DNA from: Bolinopsis microptera
Lineage: Eukaryota > Ctenophora > Tentaculata > Lobata > Bolinopsidae
Assembly: GCF_026151205.1 (NCBI RefSeq)
Contig: NC_087084.1
Location: 14,677,760 to 14,741,759, forward strand
DNA length: 64,000 nt
Direction of reading: 5' to 3'
The notes under the pieces are model-generated. The model was not told where the DNA came from and searched no databases. It saw only the letters and a list, made by a program, of their open reading frames with translations. Shown piece by piece: positions 37,052 through 48,100 of this stretch; position 1 is the first letter of the stretch, and every line of letters begins with the position of its first letter. A program made the translations under genes and the position numbers.

Positions 37052-37569
37052 GAACAAATTCTGAAAACTTATGTAATAAGTGTACAACGTGCTAAACCGA
37101 AGTTCAGACTGGACAGTGAATAAATGGGCGAGCGTTTACCAGTGTCATTTTAATTAGAAGTTTTAGTCAGTGATTTTTATTGAAGTTGTAATTACAATTT
37201 CTAATGTCCTAAAATACTTTAATTAATTGTTTGTCCCGTTATTCTTTTTCCTTTCCTCATTTCCTTGTCATCCCCTTTAGTTTTAGATTTCTTGCTATTT
37301 AAATGGCTACAGCTTACACTATTACTGCTAAGTACCAAACAACAAGTGGGATGTGGAATCGTTGAGTTACCATTAATCGATTTTAACCCCGCAATTCCAG
37401 TCGCAAGCTGGACCACTACTAGCATAGTCACAACTCTACAAGCTGCCATATAGGCCTGACTGACAATTTCTCGAATCTGACTGACAATGTTTCTTCTTTT
37501 TTCCCCATTTAGAATACAAAGATTAGTACATTTTAGGCTTATGATTATAATATTATATTTTTTACCTAT
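35663..37569 (+). pseudogene. endonuclease-less Penelope-like element, copy 2 (decayed)
   Basis: Reverse-complement homologue of 7883-9737. The RT starts at 35701 with ATGGGTTTTGATCCTAATAC, as in copy 1, and remains recognisable to about 36975, but frameshifts occur every 50-150 nt. The 3' region, including the antisense short frame (37449-37219 -), is better preserved. Where copy 1 has AAA in CTGCTAAACTGAAC, this copy has a run of about 29 A (37021-37049). Many changes are single-base indels. Confidence 0.8.
37021..37049 (+). repeat. 29-A homopolymer inside PLE copy 2
   Basis: Expansion of a three-A run present at the same place in copy 1. It is not at the element's 3' end, so it is not a retrotransposition tail. 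Confidence 0.85.
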
Positions 37570-37844
37570 AGTCTTAACTTAGATAATAACTGGATAGAAA
37601 ATCAGGATAACCAACATAGCGTTCCGAATCGGGCTAAGTCCCACACTCCTGGAGGATTTTTTTTAAAGCTCCAGAGAAGAAAAGGTCTCAAGCTTGGCAA
37701 GTGATTATGTCTTGTGAAGGGGCCAGTTTAGTTTATGGTGTTGCCAAATGCTGAGCGGGACTCCGCCATAGCTGTCGGTGATAGTGTGGTAGAGTCGTTA
37801 GGTAGGAGGTAGCAGAGAGTGTGCGATGTACAGGACGGAGTCAC

Positions 37845-38156
37845 CTGAAACATGTTGCAATTTTGATTATTTAAGAGGTAAAAGAAAGTTTCACATGGCC
37901 TGGAGAGGTACTCAATTTTCCAAGGCTTTTTCGGTAATTTGAATTGCACGTTAAATTTTAAATTCGGCCAGTTGAAAGTTCTTCCTTTTTCAAAAACTAA
38001 ATGTCGGCCTATTTCTGAAGCCATAGGTACAATGTTTTGCTATGCCTCCTCGGCAAGAAGTAAAGCTGGCACACCGTTTGTGTTAACTCGCTGATGGAAG
38101 TTGTTCGTGTACCTAACTTTTCCTTTAACTTCTCTATCTGTTCGAACCGTCATATT
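37845..38156 (-). CDS. candidate 104-codon exon with one internal TAG, unidentified
   Basis: Bounded by an acceptor (tatatttcag) and a donor-like gtgact, 312 nt, phase 0 at both ends. It reads MTVRTDREVKGKVRYTNNF, VNTNGVPALLLAEEA, TAG, QNIVPMASEIGRHLVFEKG, then WPNLKFNVQFKLPKKPWKIE and CETFFYLLNNQNCNMFQ. Coding sense is clear on both sides of the TAG in one frame. I do not recognise the protein. The TAG may be a sequence error or a real lesion. Confidence 0.4.
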
Positions 38157-39344
38157 CTGAAATATACGAATGTTGCTTAATGCTTATTTACCAATAATGA
38201 GCAATTATTAGATTATATCATGAAAATTAAGGGACATATGCAGTAAAATGTTACTGACTTAAATTAGATCCCGAAAAAAAAACAGCCACTATGAACACCG
38301 AAAGAACAAGAGCACAAAGATAACACAAACCTTTGTGGTAAATGAACAAGGAACAGCGACAAGTTCTAATCGTATCTTGCCAGAAACCAGAGCAACCTGG
38401 CAATCAATGGCGGAAGTGTTGAATGGTTGCCGTAGAGTTGAGTAAACCGTGCTCGTCCTCTCAGTCAACTGTGTGTGTGGAGCGGGTCACGTCCGAACCC
38501 TCCAGCTCTCTCTGTATCCACTGTCCTGAGTGAATTGTTTGAGGGTTAGGAATTTTGAATTCTTACCTATTCTTAAATTGATTGTTAAGAGATGGGAAAA
38601 TCTTTCACTTCTAGCCACGATAATCTGGTGGGAATGTTTTTTTGAAGAGTAAAAAAAATTTCATACGCCTAAGGATCAATAATGCTGACATTATGTTAAA
38701 CCAATTTGCAAATTATTGGCCTGAGTATCTCACTTATAAGAAACACCACTGAGGTCCAGAAGTTTTCAGGATTAGTTGAGGTTAGATTTGATATGGTCTG
38801 AAACACTGTCGAAATCACTCAGCGATGCTCACCGAGCCCTTCACTCTAACAAACAGTACATTGTGAAATTGTGAAAAGTTAATTCCAATTCACACCAAAA
38901 TATACTTTAGACCCAAATCAAATACAAGAGGCAGGAGTTCTTTCAATCTGTGATTGCACGACAAGGTTTAGGATTTGAAACAAAGAAAAATCACCAGGAG
39001 CACGTTCTGGTGAAATTTAGAAGCTTTAGCAGGAGTGGAACGCTGCACATCAGTCATAGCAAGGGGACAGATTACCATCCCACTTACCGACACTGAACAA
39101 AATTAGCTTGATTACTCTGCCACACTCTCTTAGCTCCTGAGAAGATGTGTGATGATAAATGGTGAAGCAGGATTCAGGAAACCATAATTATAAAACAGTT
39201 GATAAGTGAGCGTGATCATGCTTTACACCTATCAGCTATCTGCTTTGACATATTTATTTAAGTTGGTTACTATCGGTTGCAGAATTACAGCTAAAGTTTC
39301 ACACTGGAAATTTAACTATGTTGACAAATCCAGCTAAAACTCAC
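38157..39344. other. no recognised feature
   Basis: A GC-richer patch at 38380-38530 could be a 5' exon or promoter for the minus-strand candidate exon at 37845-38156, but no open frame links them. Confidence 0.3.
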
Positions 39345-39868
39345 ATGATCACTGCTTAGATTGGTGTCCCAATAGCAACCAAGACCTTCGTACTGGCAAT
39401 GTTGTGTAGTTCTTTCAAGAACACATGTAATAACTCTGTCTATTCGCCCCCCCAATCCATCTAGTCTGGAAAGAATATGTTTAATATAATGATAGAGGCA
39501 AAAAATATAGAAGAAAAGAGAAATAATCTTGTTCACCATAATACTGCTTCGCTAAATGTGTGGTAATTAGTTCTGATGTTTTTACTTTATATTGAGTTTA
39601 ATTAAGGAAATGTATTTTAAAATACTGATATGGTAAATTGGTAAACAATAAGACTGCACCTTTGAAGTTTTGGTGGATACATTTCGCAATCAGTAGCCAG
39701 TTTGTTGAGTTTTCTGTACTGCAAACAACTGATATTAAATCATTATTTGGAAATGGTGGGGTGACACCTCTTTGTTGGTAAACAGCAGAAATTCGTTCTT
39801 TGGTAAGATCGAGTCTGTTATAAAGGCATTTCCTGGTATCTGAAATGGCATCAGAAGAGTCATTCAAT
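39345..39868 (-). CDS. two candidate exons of an unidentified gene
   Basis: Exon 39868-39660: acceptor ttctttgcag, open for 69 codons (LNDSSDAISDTRKCLYNRL, TKERISAVYQQRGVTPPF, ENSTNWLLIAKCIHQNF), donor gtgcag. Exon 39465-39345: acceptor attctttccag, open for 40 codons (LDGLGGRIDRVITCVLERT, EGLGCYWDTNLSSDH), donor gtgagt. Both have the same entry phase and similar Leu/Arg/Asp-rich starts. The exit phase of the first does not fit the entry of the second, so an exon is missing or an indel is present. No family recognised. Confidence 0.4.
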
Positions 39869-41283
39869 CTGCAAAGAATATTCACTTAGTTCCAGGATAA
39901 TAAATTGCGGAATGTTCCCGTTTGTGAAAAACAGTTGTACAGAATGAATAATATGAAGGAAATTGATTATATAATATTAAAGCTTAACTCATACCAATCC
40001 ACAAACCTTTGGTGGTGAAACATAGTGTAATTGTCTGAAAGGAGACAAAACAGCGGGTAAACCGAATAGCTAATCCATGTCATATTCTGGCAGCATCTTC
40101 TCATCCATCATAAATCAAATTTTCATCCAGGACATACTGGGATTAAAAAAAACACAATGAGCAATTCTATGGGTTTACAATCTCTAGTAAGATCTTTATG
40201 AAAAAACTTCATCATGTGAATTAAGATGGTACAGTGTAAACAGTATAGGATAGTAATATAAATCATGTTCGAAAAGAAGAAAGAATAAGGTTCAAGGAAT
40301 AGGGGGGGGGCCCCCCCGGGGTTTTTTTTTTTTTTGCCTGACGAACAGTAGTATAAAAAAGGTTTAAAAACCTACCTAGCTGGCAAAAATACTGCCTTAT
40401 AATGAAAAATCGTTGGCATCTATTGGTGACATTTTTAACATTATACTGTTATAACACACTACATTTTCTTTTCTGAGTCTTAAACTCAGCAAACTATGCA
40501 TATGGGACCAGTATGGGTCATGTGGCTATGTTCAGAATATGAACATGCTAGGGTAATAGATTGTAAAAATTAAGCCATATCGTCGAAATAGTAAGTAAAA
40601 TACAATTATTATTTTCCACAGAAGAATCATACATATTGAATTATAGAATATCCGATGTTAATCCATTAATTAATCATTAAAAGTTGCTTTGTCAATTTGT
40701 AATATCAAAAAACGAAAAGCCGTAGCTGAATATATACATTAAAAATACATTATTTTTTATTGTTTACAAAATCATCAAATTGATTGATAAGTGTCCATTA
40801 TATAGTAAGATGTATGATTAAGCAATCTAACACAAAAAACACACGAATACCGATAAAATACAATGCTAATGGTAAAATATTAAGTATTAACGAGCATGGT
40901 TAACACTGGTCAATGACAGGAAATTTATTATAGATAATGCAATGCTTCCAAAAATTATAGAGTGCATTTTTTTATCCAACTTCAGCCTGCAATTATAATG
41001 GGCCCCTCCACAGTCATGTGGGTGTTCAAAGTGTTATACAGATTCGAAAATGAAATCATTTCTCATTGGTAGCTCTATTTACTGAGTCTGAACAAAATTT
41101 GTTCTTCTGGATAATGTTTTTTTAAACCGTTAGCATGCTTTACCAGTCAAGATCGATGTCAAATCCTCGCGTTTATAATAACGGAGCCGTCTGCCGAGCT
41201 CTTGGACACTGTTTGTACGTTTTGACAACAGTTGAACCATCCTGTCATCTGATTTGGACATCCACATGACCCAGGTGAGGAAG
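39869..41283. other. no recognised gene; contains a 40303-40336 homopolymer block
   Basis: AT-rich. At 40303-40336 a G run, a C run, four G and a run of about 15 T follow each other directly, which looks like an assembly join rather than biology. 40614-40685 shares a word of about 70 bp with the 5' edge of the CR1-type LINE near 55080-55150. Confidence 0.4.
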
Positions 41284-41849
41284 TTAACCAATCATGTGAA
41301 CAGAACATCCTCCTCGAAATTTCCACAATGCCCTATATCTTGCTGGCCACTCAGCAGAGAACTGTTTCATCAAAATTGTGACAGAAAACAATTGATTTTG
41401 TTTGCCTGAAAACGAATCTAAACAACCGAGTACCTTTTCAACACACTCTTCCTTCCACTTTATTGCGTCAGCTGGATTTTGGTTCGGATGCAATCGGGGA
41501 AGATACTACTTATCGAGATTCCCTCTGAAGCCTGACTTGTAACCACTTCAAATCTTCGCTCTACGGTTATGTTGCGATCAATCACTTTAGCTATCTTGCC
41601 TGAATGCCAAGTTCGATAATTCTGCAGGCCAAAAAATTTTGCGGGCTTTCAGCGTTATCACGGTTGTAATTTGACCAATGGGGATCCTTAGTTGGTATAG
41701 CACTGGTTTTGAGCCCATGGATAAAATGTCCAATTTTCTTGCTCAAGGACATGTACTAAAAAGTTTTGAATTCTCATCAGTCGGTATGTGAACGCATGAA
41801 TACTAGCACTACCACGTTCATCTTCCACCCACTCAAATACCATGATATT
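41284..41849 (-). pseudogene. frame-broken coding remnant, unidentified
   Basis: After an acceptor (attactttcag) at 41849 the minus strand reads MVFEWVEDERGSASIHAFTY and IQNFLVHVLEQENWTFYPW. A frame change gives KPVLYQLRIPIGQITTVITL, another KIAKVIDRNITVERRFEVVT, another KWKEECVEKVLGCLDSFSGK and FSAEWPARYRALWKFRGG, ending at TAA near 41284. The pieces abut, as expected for one exon broken by three or four 1-nt indels. Family not recognised. Confidence 0.35.
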
Positions 41850-42435
41850 CTGAAAGTAATTTGTTTTCATTTTTCACTCTCAGCATCCTTATAGATTACA
41901 ACATTCGGCTATCTGACGACTTTTCCTTAATACATTTGGTAGACTAGACACTGAAAGCAGTCTTTATTTTTAAACATTATTCATGACTTCTCTCATCCTG
42001 AAACTACGTCCGTAGACTTTGAGTTAAAAATCCATCCTGGAGGATATCGTAGGTCACCCAAAACAGTCTCTTTGAAATAGAGTTGAGCTCAGTAAATACG
42101 ATACTGTAGAGATATTGGTCGGTTGTAGCCCATTCCAGCTAAGAACGTATGTCGCTACTTATCGAGATGTGGTACAAGTGGAAAGTAATCCAATAATAAC
42201 ACTAGTTCTCTGTCACGTACAACTAATGTATTGTTACTGTTTTTCTAGTTACTTTATGATTAATAACCAAGACACTTCGAGCTAGGGGGGCTATGGAGTT
42301 AAGAAGAGCTCAGCACGGGTGCAAGATGTGGACGTAATATACAATCAATAATCATATTTATATGGCCAAATGCTCATTTTAATATGACTTGACTTTTTGA
42401 CTTTTTGTAGCAAACATTTGAGTAACATCTCTGTT

Positions 42436-43885
42436 GGGTTCTTTTGCGATAGTCAAAACGCGACAACTAGCGCTGGATGGCGACAACTAGCGCTATCCAG
42501 CGCCAGTTGTCGCCATCCAGCGCTAGTTGTCGCTATCCAGCGCTGGATAACGCTGGCCAGCGCAAAATATATATGTTCGATAATTGTCGCTATCCAGCGC
42601 TAGTTGTCGCCATCCAGCGCTAGTTGTCGCCATCCAGCGCTAGTTGTCGCTATCCAGCGCTAGTTGTCGCTGGCTATGCGACACTGTCGCACGCGATAGT
42701 TTGCGATGGCCATCGCAACTGGCCATCGCAGAAAACAGTTCGATAACTAGCGCTGGATAGCGACAACTAGCGCTGGATAGCGACAACTATAACTAGCGCT
42801 GGCCATCGATAGCCAGTAAGCCAGCGCAAAATGTTTGCGATATTACTCGTCAGCTAGCGCTGGCCAGCGCTATCCAGCACTATCCAGCGCTGGCCAGCGC
42901 TAACCAGCGCTAACCAGCGCTGGTCAGCACAATGTATCAACATCATATACTATTACTTGCGATATTACTCGTCAGCCAGCGCATGCCAGCGCAAAATATG
43001 AAAATCAAATATTTGCGATATTAAGCTCGTCAGCCAGCACTGGCCAGCGCAATATAGTTGTAATAATAATATTATTCGTCAGCTAGCGCTAGCCAGCGCA
43101 ATGCCAATAACTCAAAATCAAATATTTGCGATATTAGTATTACTCGTCAGCTTGTATTGCGCTGGCCCGCGCTAGCCAGCGCAATATACCAAAATATAAT
43201 ATTTGCGAAATTATTAATCGTCAGCTGACGCTGACTGACCAGCGCAATATATTTGCAATAATTCTTGTCAGCTTAATGGGTGATACTCGTAAAATTGGAA
43301 ATATTTTTTCAAATCCAAGTCCAACTCGGTGCGCAAATATTTGTAAAACTAAAGGTACTGTTATAAACCTACATTTACAATCGTTAGCGTTGGCTTACTA
43401 GCTGGGCGGAGCTCAACTAACTGGGCGGTGCTCAGCCTGTCATTCCGCCGAATTTCTATTCTAATAGTAATATCGCAAGTATATAGTAATATCGCAAGTA
43501 TATGATTTTGATACATTGCGCTGGCCAGCGCTGGCTAGCGCTGGATAGCGCTGGCCAGCGCTAGTTGTCGCTATCCAGCGCTAGCCAGCGCTAGTTATCG
43601 AACTGTTTTCTGCGATGGCCAGTTGCGCTGGCCATCGCTAACTATCGCGTGCTACAGTGTCGCATAGCCAGCGACAACTAGCGCTGGATAGCGACAACTA
43701 GCGCTGGATGGCGACAACTAGCGCTGGATGGCGACAACTAGCGCTGGATAGCGACAATTATCGAACAAATATATTTTGCGCTGGCCAGCGTTATCCAGCG
43801 CTGGATAGCGACAACTAGCGCTGGATGGCGACAACTAGCGCTGGATAGCGCTAGTTGTCGCGTTTTGACTATCGCAAAAGAACCC
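42436..43885. mobile_element. 1.45-kb TIR element with 6-bp TSD TCTGTT
   Basis: Both ends are inverted copies of GGGTTCTTTTGCGATAGTCA and continue into AAACGCGACAACTAGCGC. Perfect direct repeats TCTGTT flank it (42430-42435 and 43886-43891). Inside, long subterminal arrays of GCGCTGGATAGCGACAACTA and its complement form two opposed arms; an AT-rich centre with further CCAGCGC words lies between. A dispersed repeat of the ATTCGGCGGAATGACAGGC type is nested at 43390-43455 on the minus strand. No transposase. Superfamily unassigned. Confidence 0.85.
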
Positions 43886-45162
43886 TCTGTTGATACCTTC
43901 ATCTTTAATATCAATATCAGAGTACCAATCTCAAAAACAAATCTAAACACACACACACACACAGTATACACAGTATACAAACACTTGCACTAAACAGTTA
44001 TTAACAGTATAAATATATAATATAACAAATATTATACTATAATAATATAATATGCTATAATAAATTATAAAATGACTTACCATTATTTGACTTGTGGTTG
44101 TTATTCACATAGCTGCTCAGGTATTCTTGTCTCTCCACCTGTCTCAAGCTTCATTCCATCATCTCTACTTAGACGTTATAGTGTTAGTTTCATCACACAA
44201 ACGTCACACAAATATATCACACATATCACACTTGGTGAATTGTAGATTGTGTGGGTGTGTTATATTATGTGTGATATTATGATAATATGTGTGATTTATG
44301 TGTGATATATGATACACATATGACAGTTTTGTGATCTACTAAGGATGCATAATGATTGCATAATGAACTGATATATACCTGTAGTCCTGTGTATAAGGAG
44401 TGTAATGTGTAATATAAAGTACTATAACGTTGTTAATGTTCAAGTTCTATTTCGAATTCAATTAAGAATGAACATTACGTGAAATATGAGCCTCCACTTA
44501 GAATGACTGAAAGTTCATAACTATAATAGCCACGTAGTATACACTCCTTATATGGGCATCACGTGTAGTATACACTCCTTATATGGGCATCACGTGTAGT
44601 ACACACTCCTTATATGGGCATCACGTGTAGTATACACTCCTTATATGGGCATCACGTTGTATTTGTGTGTGAGAAGTGCATCAGACTAATAATAACTACA
44701 CTAGTTATATGTAAATCACCTTTATCAAAATATCATTATCAGCAATTTTATGGAGATTTCACATAACTCAAAATCTGTATAAACTATTCATAAGAAATTA
44801 CAATAAATTATAATAAATTACCTTTCCAAGTAACGACCTCTATAGTAAACAAAAGATGTTTTTTGAAACAAAGTTACTAAACTCAGTTACTAAAGTTACA
44901 CAAAGTTACTAAACTCAGTTACTAAAGTTACACAAAGTTACTAAACTCAGTACAACCCTCCCCTTATAAACAAGACACAATTACACAATTTAATGAGCGC
45001 AAATAAAACTAAAACATTAAACAAGAGCTGTCATCACTGTGATTATAATAAATTAACTAAGCTTTGTCACGGAGCCATAACTCAACCTGATACAAAATCC
45101 AACTAATTACCTAATTACCGACTAATTACCTAATTGGTTAACCACCCAATTAGTTATTTCTC
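43886..45162. repeat. intergenic with tandem arrays
   Basis: 44535-44655: four copies of a 31-bp unit (ATCACGTGTAGTATACACTC plus CTTATATGGGC). 44870-44950: two and a half copies of a 32-bp unit (AGTTACTAAACTCAGTTACT ..). At about 44170-44073 a minus-strand stretch reading RQVERQEYLSSYVNNNHKSN before a consensus donor (gtaagt) could be an isolated exon; its 5' edge is unclear. The 3' end of the S18 gene lies at 45163. Confidence 0.6.
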
Positions 45163-48100
45163 TCACTCGTACCCAATAAAACCGGGCTCCACAGACTCTG
45201 TCCTGACAGGCAAATGTTCCCAGTGCGGGTTGCCAGGTTGGTAGTGTATGTTGCCGGGGAGATGCCTGTAACTCTGGTGGTATCTGAGGGGAGGCAGTTA
45301 CAATACAGTATTATTAAACATGCAACATAGTGGCACTAGAAATTAGCAATAGAAACGTATAGTTGGTACTCAAGAGTGGAGTGTCTCGTCAAACATAGCA
45401 ATACAGTTAACAGTTAATGTACTATTTTTACAGTTCACTACAATGTAGATTTACTGAAGGGGTACCATAGTAAGATTCTTGATCTTTTAGCAGTTACCAC
45501 TTCTCATTTAACCCTAAATCAAGTTTCATATCATTCGGCTGAGTCGACCGAGGAGATCGCATAGAGTGGAGTGTCTCCTCTAACAAACATAGCAATACTC
45601 AGTTAGATAACACTGGACTAATTACCTAATTAACCTAATTACTAATTACCTGATAGGTTAAATATTATACAATATATTATTTTATGGTGATTTACAAAAC
45701 TCACCTCTCTCTATGTCCATAGAGTTCTGATCTGTCTCTACCGTACACATCAGCTGAACTCCAATTAAACTTCCGGGGAGGGATCCTGAAAATACACATG
45801 TGTAATTTTACTTGTTATACACAATTCTTATACACAATTCTGCAGATTACGTTTCTCTTAGCGCACTAACTATATTGTGATTCTGGAGAATCTGCGATTT
45901 GTAAAGGCAAGAAGTATGTTAATGTGCAACGAAGGGTCGACCGAGTTCTCGGCCAAAACAGTCATCCTTTAGTTCAGGGGTCGGCTGAGTCCTCGGCCTC
46001 GGCCAAAAGTCGTCCCTCGGTCGACCCCTGTGTAAACAAGAAATGCGGCCGCTTTTCTTTTGTGGATGGCCGCTCAATTTCCCGATCCGTGATGGAGTAT
46101 TTGATCATATTCCATACCACCTGGGGACCCCAGTCTTTACTGTTTATAAGCATGCAGATATGGCAGAGTGACAGGCCGAGCGCCGCCCAGTTGATATAAT
46201 TCCATATTGAATTTGAAAATCGTGTATATTTCTATGTAACCATATGTTTATTGTTTATGCAACCTGACACGGATCTGTGCAAAATAGTAATACTAACTCA
46301 AAATAATAATAATATGCTATCAATTAGTCCCTAGCGGGATGCGTATATATACCATATATGGTGAAATTAACAATGTACTTGAACATTTCAGCACCGCGCG
46401 CCAACAATTGTTTAATTCAGATTTTCGCGCAAAATAACTTTGCGCAGGCAGACACGTGCCACGTGGGCGACACGTACGCAGGCACGCACGGTGGTCGGTC
46501 GCACGGTCGCAAAGCTACCATATCCCAAAAAAAACCTCGATCGCTAACCCTTGTCCTTGACTCTTTTGTGCCTTCGGCACTTTGAGTCATGGATCGGGAA
46601 AAAATAACATTTCATCATTTTATAACATTTGATACAGGATAAAACAGGTGATAAAGGTAGGACTAACGGTGGTTTTATAACATTTGATACAGGATAAACA
46701 GGTGATAATACTAACGGTGGTTTGAGATATCCCATGCTCTGAGCCCGGTACACTGCTTCCTCTAACACATGCTGCTTGTACCAACACACTCCTGTCACTG
46801 TCACTGGTATCACTCTGGGCAGGAACAATTGTTAGTGATTTGAGAGTTCCTGAATTTAAGGAGTCTCACGTTTAAAAAGTGATGATAAGGTATTTCAAGG
46901 TGTTATTTAGCATACAATATTGTAACTTTTAAATCCATTACATTGAACATTTTCAGCTCAGATAAATTGGTGATAAATATGAAACTTATTTCAAATTCTG
47001 TGTCTGATTCATCCACTCACTGGTTAGTTTCAGGGTTGATATACTTCTTAATCCTCTCCACATCAGTGTACATGGGATACCAGTGGTCCTTGCAAATGGT
47101 ACACGCGCTGCCGTTGTATTTCCGTTTTGCTGGCTGGTAGCACGAGCGACGCGGAATGTTGAACGCAAAGTTATCATGTTTAGAGTGACCTGCACAGTGG
47201 TTACAATAGCAGGGAAAAGAGGCACATTGTTCTGAATAGAAAAGCAATTAATTCATTTAACCTGTTTTAAGATATTTGAGATTTTATTAAATAGAAATTA
47301 ATGGTACAGTAAAACCCCGATTTACCGAGAAGCCCTATTTGGGGGAAAGGAGATGGCCGCGGTATATCGGGGTTTGTGGTAAATCGGGCGCAGGAAATCA
47401 GGGATTTACTGTATATTGATAATTAAATATTTCAAGCAACAAACCTGGTCTCGCACGCTTGTAGCCCCACCAAGGCATCTTCTCTGACTGAGCTTTCCTC
47501 TCAACAACCAAGTCTTTTTCTATGTCGTCAACCTGAATTATACATAGTATTACCACTGTAAAAAAACGTTATGAACCAACAATGGATACCATTACTCTTA
47601 GTAATATTTGTCTTTCACTTGGGCCAATGTAAGGTTTTTTTTATAGGGTGCCAAGGGTGCCAGCACCCTTGCCTCAAATTTTTTCATCGAAAAATTAAAA
47701 TTGGCTGAAACGAAAAAAAAAACATATTTTCTTGGGGGATGTGTTTTATTATAGTTTAGACTTACTTACATGGGTCTATACTCTATAAGGTGGAATAGTG
47801 GGTCTGTTGATATTGATAGTGGGTCTGTTGTTATTAAGTGTGTGTCTACTCGCTTAATAGTGGGTCTTTGCTACTCTGAAATGGGTCTGTAGATTGACTT
47901 GTCGGTCTGTAAGATGAAATAGTGGGCCTGTTGATATTGATAGTGGGTCTGTTGTTATTAAGTGTGTGTCTACTCGCTTAATAGTGGGTCTTTGCTACTC
48001 TGAAATGGGTCTGTAGATTGACTTGTGGGTCTGTAAGACGAAATAGTGGGCCTGTTGATATCGATAGTGGGTCTGTTGTTATTAAGTGTGTGTCTACTCG

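Noticed and set aside
29379-38156. Reassigned TAG codon (in-frame TAG within coding-like exons at 29.7 and 38.0 kb)
   Set aside because: TAG terminates the LINE endonuclease frame and the ORF1 in clean sequence, and both cases lie in the indel-rich block, so error or decay is simpler.
43738-43980. 80-codon minus-strand frame ending in RQLALSSASCRHPALVV
   Set aside because: It runs from a CA microsatellite into the terminal repeat of the TIR element; the same peptide appears in the opposite terminus at 42397-42603.
46544-46666. Extension of S18 exon 4 to the stop at 46544
   Set aside because: The frame stays open by chance through a tandem duplication. Splicing at 46716 (or 46668) to 45785 and then to 45283 gives exact phases and a coherent C-terminus.
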